Shown here: piece by piece, positions 8,341-12,356 of the stretch
Position numbering within the stretch: the first letter of the stretch is position 1
How the letters are laid out: each line of letters begins with the position of its first letter
From: Rikenellaceae bacterium
GTDB taxonomy: Bacteria > Bacteroidota > Bacteroidia > Bacteroidales > Rikenellaceae
DNA length: 12,356 bases
Assembly: GCA_021203585.1 (NCBI GenBank)
Contig: JAJQAW010000064.1
Span: 241 to 12,596, forward strand
Direction of reading: 5' to 3'
Position numbers and translations under genes: made by a program
The notes under the pieces: generated by a model
What the model saw: only the letters and a program-made list of their open reading frames with translations
Told to the model about the DNA's origin: nothing
The model's database searches: none

Positions 8341-9663
8341 CTAGGGAATCGTAAGTACTTGACCGATTCTCAGCCGGCGAGCACTGGCTTCCGTCAGGTT
8401 ATTGGCCCGCATCAAAGCGGCCACCGTAACTCCGTGGCGGCGAGCGATCGAGCCCAAGATATCGTTTTGCTTCACTTTATAGATTCTACCTGAAGTACCC
8501 GGCGATGCCGCGGCCAAGGCTGCGGGAGGGCGATTGGGGTCGAAATTGGCCGGATTGATGTATTGGGTCAAGTATACCGTATCTTTGGCATAGATATCCG
8601 GCTCTTGCGACACGAACTCCGTGATGTATTGGACGGGAAGCACCAGCGAATAGGTTTTTTCGGTCGCCGGTATAATGTCGAGCTTATATTGCGGATTGAG
8701 TTTTCGCAAGGTTTCAATCGGAATTTCCAACGTAGAGGCTACTTGTTCAAAGTGCATCATTTTGTGTATATTGATGGTATCCGTAACCATCGGTTGTTCC
8801 GGCAAAATCGGTTCCATGCCGTGTGCTTTGTGGAAGGTATACGCGTATGTGGCGGCGATGAAACTGGGTACATATTCTCGGGTTTCTTTGGGAAGATACT
8901 CGTAAATATCCCAGTAGCTTTTGGCCTCGGGCGCACGCCGGAAAGCTTTGTTGATATTTCCGGGGCCGCAGTTGTAAGCCGCCAAAGCCAGAGTCCAATC
9001 CTGGTAAATCGCATGAAGCTGTTTTAAGTATTCACAGGCAGCGAGTGTGGCAGCTACGGGGTCCAGCCGCTCGTCGACCAACGAATTGATTTCCAAGCCC
9101 ATTCCTTTGCCCGTACGCAACATAAACTGCCAGATGCCGGTAGCCCCTGCCCGAGATACCGCCTGCGGCTGTAGAGCCGATTCGATCATCGGTAAAATTT
9201 TCAGCTCGCAAGGCAATCCCTGCCGGTCCAGCTCTTCCTCGATAATCGGGAAATAATACTGCGCTAAGCCCAGCATTTGCTGCATGTGATTTTTCAACCG
9301 TCCGGTATAGGCGATAATGTATTTGCGAACGATATCGTTGTAGGGCAATTGCACGGCGGAAGCAATCATCCGCAGTCGGGCCTCATACACCGAATCCGGA
9401 ACCTGATCCACGTTTAGAGCCCATAAATCCTCATCCCATTCGAGTTCGATAAAGTCCTGCAAAAATTGCTGGTAGGCTTCCGTCAGGCTGCCTTCATACC
9501 ATCGAGTCAATAAAGAATCGTACTGGTTGGGATTATACAGGGTTTCCGCGCTGCGGTCGGTTACCTTCCCGGGCGGATTTGCCGACCAGGCGGTGGTGCC
9601 GAACAAAGTTCCTGCGGAAAACAAAAGAAACATCCACGTCCTTAATGGTTTGCTTGTTCTCAT
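8341..9663 (-). CDS. mltD: MltD-like membrane-bound lytic murein transglycosylase with LysM
   Basis: This enzyme cuts peptidoglycan glycan strands, forming 1,6-anhydromuramyl ends, in the periplasm. Residues 1-28 form a Sec signal peptide (hydrophobic core MFLLFSAGTLFG) with no lipobox cysteine, unlike the lipoprotein form in E. coli. The SLT catalytic domain spans about 130-280: LPMIESALQPQAVSRAG with the catalytic Glu161, GATGIWQFM (173-181), VDERLDP (196-202) and LALAAYNCGPGNINKA (225-240). A weak LysM-like stretch lies near 297-345, and a clear LysM domain ends the protein (about 393-440, IYKVKQNDILGSIARRHGV onwards), binding the glycan. An alanine/proline linker (375-392) precedes it. 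The 440-residue length suits the family. The gene is last in the parA-parB-DUF5683 unit, 20 bases after the previous stop. The family assignment is firm; the symbol mltD is by similarity of architecture. Confidence 0.93.
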   Translation of the reverse strand: MRTSKPLRTWMFLLFSAGTLFGTTAWSANPPGKVTDRSAETLYNPNQYDSLLTRWYEGSLTEAYQQFLQDFIELEWDEDLWALNVDQVPDSVYEARLRMIASAVQLPYNDIVRKYIIAYTGRLKNHMQQMLGLAQYYFPIIEEELDRQGLPCELKILPMIESALQPQAVSRAGATGIWQFMLRTGKGMGLEINSLVDERLDPVAATLAACEYLKQLHAIYQDWTLALAAYNCGPGNINKAFRRAPEAKSYWDIYEYLPKETREYVPSFIAATYAYTFHKAHGMEPILPEQPMVTDTINIHKMMHFEQVASTLEIPIETLRKLNPQYKLDIIPATEKTYSLVLPVQYITEFVSQEPDIYAKDTVYLTQYINPANFDPNRPPAALAAASPGTSGRIYKVKQNDILGSIARRHGVTVAALMRANNLTEASARRLRIGQVLTIP

Positions 9664-9683
9664 TGTAGTCTGGGGATGTGAGG

Positions 9684-10712
9684 TTAGAAATTTAATTTCA
9701 TGGAAAGTCCGAAACCCGGATACCCGGAATTTCGCTCAGAGATATATCCGCTCATATCGAGCATGGTCGGTTCGACCCGTAATGCCAGATCGTCCGTAAC
9801 GTCAAAATCTTTTAAGTGGGCGTCTACATGGGCTTCTACCACGCTTAACAGGTAGGCGGCACCGGTTAAAATGATGCACAAATCCCGGTTACGGCGGTAA
9901 TTTCGCCTCCAGTTGGACAGCTGCGTCTGATCGTAGCGGCCGCTGAATTCATCGTTCGGATAAGCGTCGAAAGCGGTCCGGAATCGTTGATAGCCGCGGT
10001 TATTCCAATCGATCAAGAAACCCATGGTGGTGAAAGCCCCGACCACGATGGGAATCTTCCAATAACTTCGGTTGTAGAATTGCCCCGCACCGGGAAACAT
10101 GAAAGCCAGCGTAGTGGCCCGTTTCACCGAAGAGGTGTAATGGGGATAATTGATCACCCCATCGGCCAGAAAATAGAGGTAGGTGAAGGCTGCTCCTACA
10201 AAATAGAAGGAGCGTTGCCGGTTATAATGGTTCATCTGTTTATGGGCCGGAAACACGTAATCGGTATAATAGTCGTGAGCCGCCTGTACTTCTTCCGCAG
10301 TGGCCGAACTGCCCCGCGGCATACCGAAATATTCAGCTACTAGCAGATCGTATTGGCGCTGGTAACGCTGAAAATTTTTATTGGCATCGATGGTCAAATA
10401 AGTGAACGTGCCTACCGTCCCGTACAGCACCGGAATTTTCCAATATTGATGGTTATACAATTGCGAAAAACCAGGCGCTACCAGGGAAATGGCAGACATG
10501 CGCGAAAGCGGAAGGGTATCCCGGAAAATGGGAGACTGCAGCCGAACGGTGGAAGGAATCTCCGCCGGTATAGAATCCGGCTCCTCCACGACTCCGCCGG
10601 TAATCCGTTGCGGGGCCGATGTCAATTCGGGTTCCTGGGCTCGGATTACCGGGGTGGCGGTCCAGCATAGGACCACGCATAAACACATATATAGGCTTTT
10701 TGGAAATGCCAT
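9684..10712 (-). CDS. DUF5683-type membrane protein with two tandem copies of the core
   Basis: This envelope protein of unknown function matches my knowledge of the DUF5683 family of Bacteroidota. The start overlaps the parB stop by one base (TAATG), implying translational coupling. Residues 1-25 look like a signal peptide ending RAQ. The core motif occurs twice: PGFSQLYNHQYWKIPVLYG (80-98) and PGAGQFYNRSYWKIPIVVG (207-225). Each is preceded by a short basic, alanine-containing segment and followed by a membrane-like stretch, then FQRYQRQYD or YQRFRTAFD. Each also has a second hydrophobic stretch after YNRQR or YRRNR. The copies are about 125 residues apart, so nearly the whole protein is a duplication. 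The second copy alone continues into EAHVDAHLKDFDVTDDLALRVEP (294-315). Four membrane segments are likely. Position between parB and a lytic transglycosylase suggests an envelope role, but that is inference. Confidence 0.85.
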   Translation of the reverse strand: MAFPKSLYMCLCVVLCWTATPVIRAQEPELTSAPQRITGGVVEEPDSIPAEIPSTVRLQSPIFRDTLPLSRMSAISLVAPGFSQLYNHQYWKIPVLYGTVGTFTYLTIDANKNFQRYQRQYDLLVAEYFGMPRGSSATAEEVQAAHDYYTDYVFPAHKQMNHYNRQRSFYFVGAAFTYLYFLADGVINYPHYTSSVKRATTLAFMFPGAGQFYNRSYWKIPIVVGAFTTMGFLIDWNNRGYQRFRTAFDAYPNDEFSGRYDQTQLSNWRRNYRRNRDLCIILTGAAYLLSVVEAHVDAHLKDFDVTDDLALRVEPTMLDMSGYISERNSGYPGFGLSMKLNF

Positions 10713-11596
10713 TATCGGATGCTGTCAAATTTTTCGAGGAACCTTTTTATTTCATCGTCCGAATGGAAATCGATCGTTATTTTTCCACCTCCTTTAGCAT
10801 TCTTTCGAATACTGATGTCCGGGTTAAAAAAACTTTCCAGTTTTTCCACTAAACGGGTATATTCCTCTGGATATTCTTCATCGTCCGGATTTTTTTTCGT
10901 TTTTCGGGTTTCCCCCAATTTTTGGACCAAATCCTCCGTTTGCCGGACAGAAAGATGTCCTTTGACAATTTTTTTCAGCAGGGCGATCTGTTGGTCTTCC
11001 GATTCTACGGCAACCAGCGCTCGGGCATGGCCCATGGTGATCAATTCCTCTCGAACGGCTAACTGGATGGGTGCCGGTAATTTCAGCAGACGCAGGTAAT
11101 TGGTGACCGTCGAGCGTTTTTTTCCGACCCGTCCCGCCAGAGAATCCTGTGTCAAATTGCATTCTTCCATCAACCGCTGCAGGCTCAGGGCAATATCCAC
11201 CGCATTGAGATCTTGCCGCTGGATGTTCTCGACCAAGGCCATTTCCAGCAGGGTTTGGTCGTCCACCTCCCGGATGTAAACCGGAATGGTTGTTAATCCG
11301 GCACGTTGAGCGGCACGAAAGCGGCGTTCCCCGCTGATGATAAAGTAAGCCTCGTTTTCCTCTTTTCTAACCGTAATCGGTTGGATGACCCCTACCGTGC
11401 GGATCGACGCGGCCTGTTCTTCCTGCGCGTCTTCATCGAAAAGGGTACGAGGCTGGTTCGGGTTGGGGGTGATTTTAGATAATTCTACCTCATCCATCAG
11501 CGACCGCTTCTTGTTTTTCTCGGGCAAATGGACCTTCTCGATCTCAAAAATCGATTCCAGGCCGCGTCCGAGTCCCTTTGTCTTATTTACTGCCAT
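10712..11596 (-). CDS. parB: Chromosome-partitioning protein ParB (Spo0J family)
   Basis: ParB is a CTP-dependent DNA clamp that loads at parS near the replication origin, spreads, stimulates ParA and recruits SMC. The N-terminal KGLGRGLESIF (residues 7-17) is the ParA-contacting segment. The CTP-binding region includes GVIQPITVR (69-77), GERRFRA (89-95) and ENIQRQDLN (123-131), matching the GERRxRA and ENxQR boxes. A helix-turn-helix lies at about 148-174 (LTQDSLAGRVGKKRSTVTNY). A charged linker (228-246) leads to the C-terminal dimerisation domain. The 294-residue length is normal. It lies 27 bases after parA in the same direction and its stop overlaps the next start. No parS-like palindrome (TGTTTCACGTGAAACA type) is visible in the window. 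Confidence 0.97.
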   Translation of the reverse strand: MAVNKTKGLGRGLESIFEIEKVHLPEKNKKRSLMDEVELSKITPNPNQPRTLFDEDAQEEQAASIRTVGVIQPITVRKEENEAYFIISGERRFRAAQRAGLTTIPVYIREVDDQTLLEMALVENIQRQDLNAVDIALSLQRLMEECNLTQDSLAGRVGKKRSTVTNYLRLLKLPAPIQLAVREELITMGHARALVAVESEDQQIALLKKIVKGHLSVRQTEDLVQKLGETRKTKKNPDDEEYPEEYTRLVEKLESFFNPDISIRKNAKGGGKITIDFHSDDEIKRFLEKFDSIR

Positions 11597-11623
11597 ATGT
11601 TTAATGTGCTAACTGGTAATTTA

Positions 11624-12356
11624 TCAGAGATTATTCCTCAAAAATTCCTTCGACAAATTGAGGTAATTGACCGATCCGGTGGAGGCTGCATCGTGCAAGA
11701 GTACCGGTTTACCGAAGCTCGGAGCTTCGCTCAGCCGTGTATTACGCGGAATAACCGTTTCGAAGACCAAATGACCGAAATGGCGCCGAACTTCCTCCAC
11801 CACTTGGTTGGCCAGGCGTAGGCGGGAGTCGTACATGGTCATCAGGAAACCCTCGATTTCGATGTTGGGATTTAACTGACTTTCCGTCATTTTGATCGTA
11901 TTCAAAATTTTGCCCAAGCCTTCCAGAGCCAGATATTCGCATTGAACCGGAATGATTACGCTGTCGGATGCCACCAAAGCATTGAGCGTCAGTAATCCCA
12001 AAGAAGGCGAGCAATCGATGAAAATATAATCGAAATCGTGTTTTACCTCGGTTAGCATATTTTTCATTCGATACTGGCTGTCCTCCATGTTCCGTAAATC
12101 CTCTTCTGCAGCTACCAAATCGATGCTCGAAGGAATCAGAAAGAGATTCTCCAGGTCATTGCTCTGCTGAACGGCATCCCGGGCTGAAACTTCCCCAATT
12201 AAACAGGAATAAGTATTGTTCTCATGAATCTCGAAGCCCAATCCGGAGGTGGCGTTGGCCTGCGGATCTGTATCCACGATCAGCACCCGCTGTTCCAGCA
12301 CAGCCAGACCGGCTGCCATATTGATCGTGGTGGTGGTTTTACCCACGCCCCCTTTT
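11624..12356 (-). CDS. parA: Chromosome-partitioning ATPase ParA (Soj), N-terminus cut by window end
   Basis: ParA is a deviant-Walker ATPase that binds DNA nonspecifically as an ATP dimer and, with ParB, moves replication origins apart. The visible 244 residues begin at KGGVGKTTTTINMAAGLA (Walker A', bases 12355 downward). Roughly the first ten residues therefore lie outside the window; the GTG at 12346 is inside the motif and is not the start. The Walker A' partner region follows as VLIVDTDPQANATSGLGFE, then Walker B as DYIFIDCSPSLGLLTLNAL and PVQCEYLALEGL. The C-terminal part, with VIPRNTRLSEAPSFGKPV, is the usual ParA/Soj ending. It is the first gene of the minus-strand unit visible here; its promoter is outside. 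Because parB follows directly, this is the chromosomal type, although plasmid ParA proteins look alike. Confidence 0.97.
   Translation of the reverse strand, partial: KGGVGKTTTTINMAAGLAVLEQRVLIVDTDPQANATSGLGFEIHENNTYSCLIGEVSARDAVQQSNDLENLFLIPSSIDLVAAEEDLRNMEDSQYRMKNMLTEVKHDFDYIFIDCSPSLGLLTLNALVASDSVIIPVQCEYLALEGLGKILNTIKMTESQLNPNIEIEGFLMTMYDSRLRLANQVVEEVRRHFGHLVFETVIPRNTRLSEAPSFGKPVLLHDAASTGSVNYLNLSKEFLRNNL

Noticed and set aside
10111..10130. GTTTCAC as part of a parS site
   Set aside because: Only half of the palindrome is present; the following bases (CGAAGAGG) do not form the GTGAAAC arm. No full parS-like site was found near parAB in this window.
12344..12346. GTG as the start codon of parA
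   Set aside because: It encodes the valine inside the KGGVGKT Walker motif. The frame continues upstream to the window edge, so the true start lies outside.

Overview
The window looks like a chromosomal core region of a member of the Bacteroidota, probably Bacteroidales and possibly Rikenellaceae/Alistipes-like (lineage inferred, not proven). Four things point there: a parA-parB-DUF5683-lytic transglycosylase gene order, a TAnnTTTG promoter element almost touching a start codon, a lack of clear Shine-Dalgarno sequences, and family-level resemblance of the proteins. There are nine protein genes and almost no spare DNA. No stretch over 300 bases lacks a gene. I see no tRNA, rRNA, CRISPR array, insertion sequence or prophage.

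Layout. (1) Positions 1-3643, plus strand: the larger part of a very big cytoplasmic-looking protein (at least 1204 residues) with a P-loop like that of HPr kinase or PEP carboxykinase. It is blocked near its 5' end by an in-frame stop at 26-28, and it ends in a strong hairpin terminator at 3662-3691. (2) Positions 3717-8284, plus strand: a tightly packed unit of an ABC-3 family metal-transport permease, an LptF/LptG-type lipopolysaccharide export permease, ribBA (riboflavin synthesis) and fmt (initiator tRNA formylation). It starts at a near-leaderless promoter and ends at a terminator, 8301-8329, shared with the opposing unit. (3) Positions 8341-12356, minus strand, transcribed from right to left: parA (cut by the window end), parB, a DUF5683 membrane protein and a MltD-like lytic transglycosylase with LysM.

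How the genes work together. The minus-strand unit joins chromosome partitioning (ParA/ParB) to an envelope protein and a peptidoglycan-cutting enzyme, which suggests co-expression of segregation and cell-wall functions. The plus-strand unit is a mixed housekeeping operon of envelope transport, vitamin synthesis and translation initiation. I found no multi-gene defence or biosynthetic system. The least explained items are the giant P-loop protein with its disrupted 5' end, the internally duplicated DUF5683 protein, and the metal permease with no visible partner subunits.
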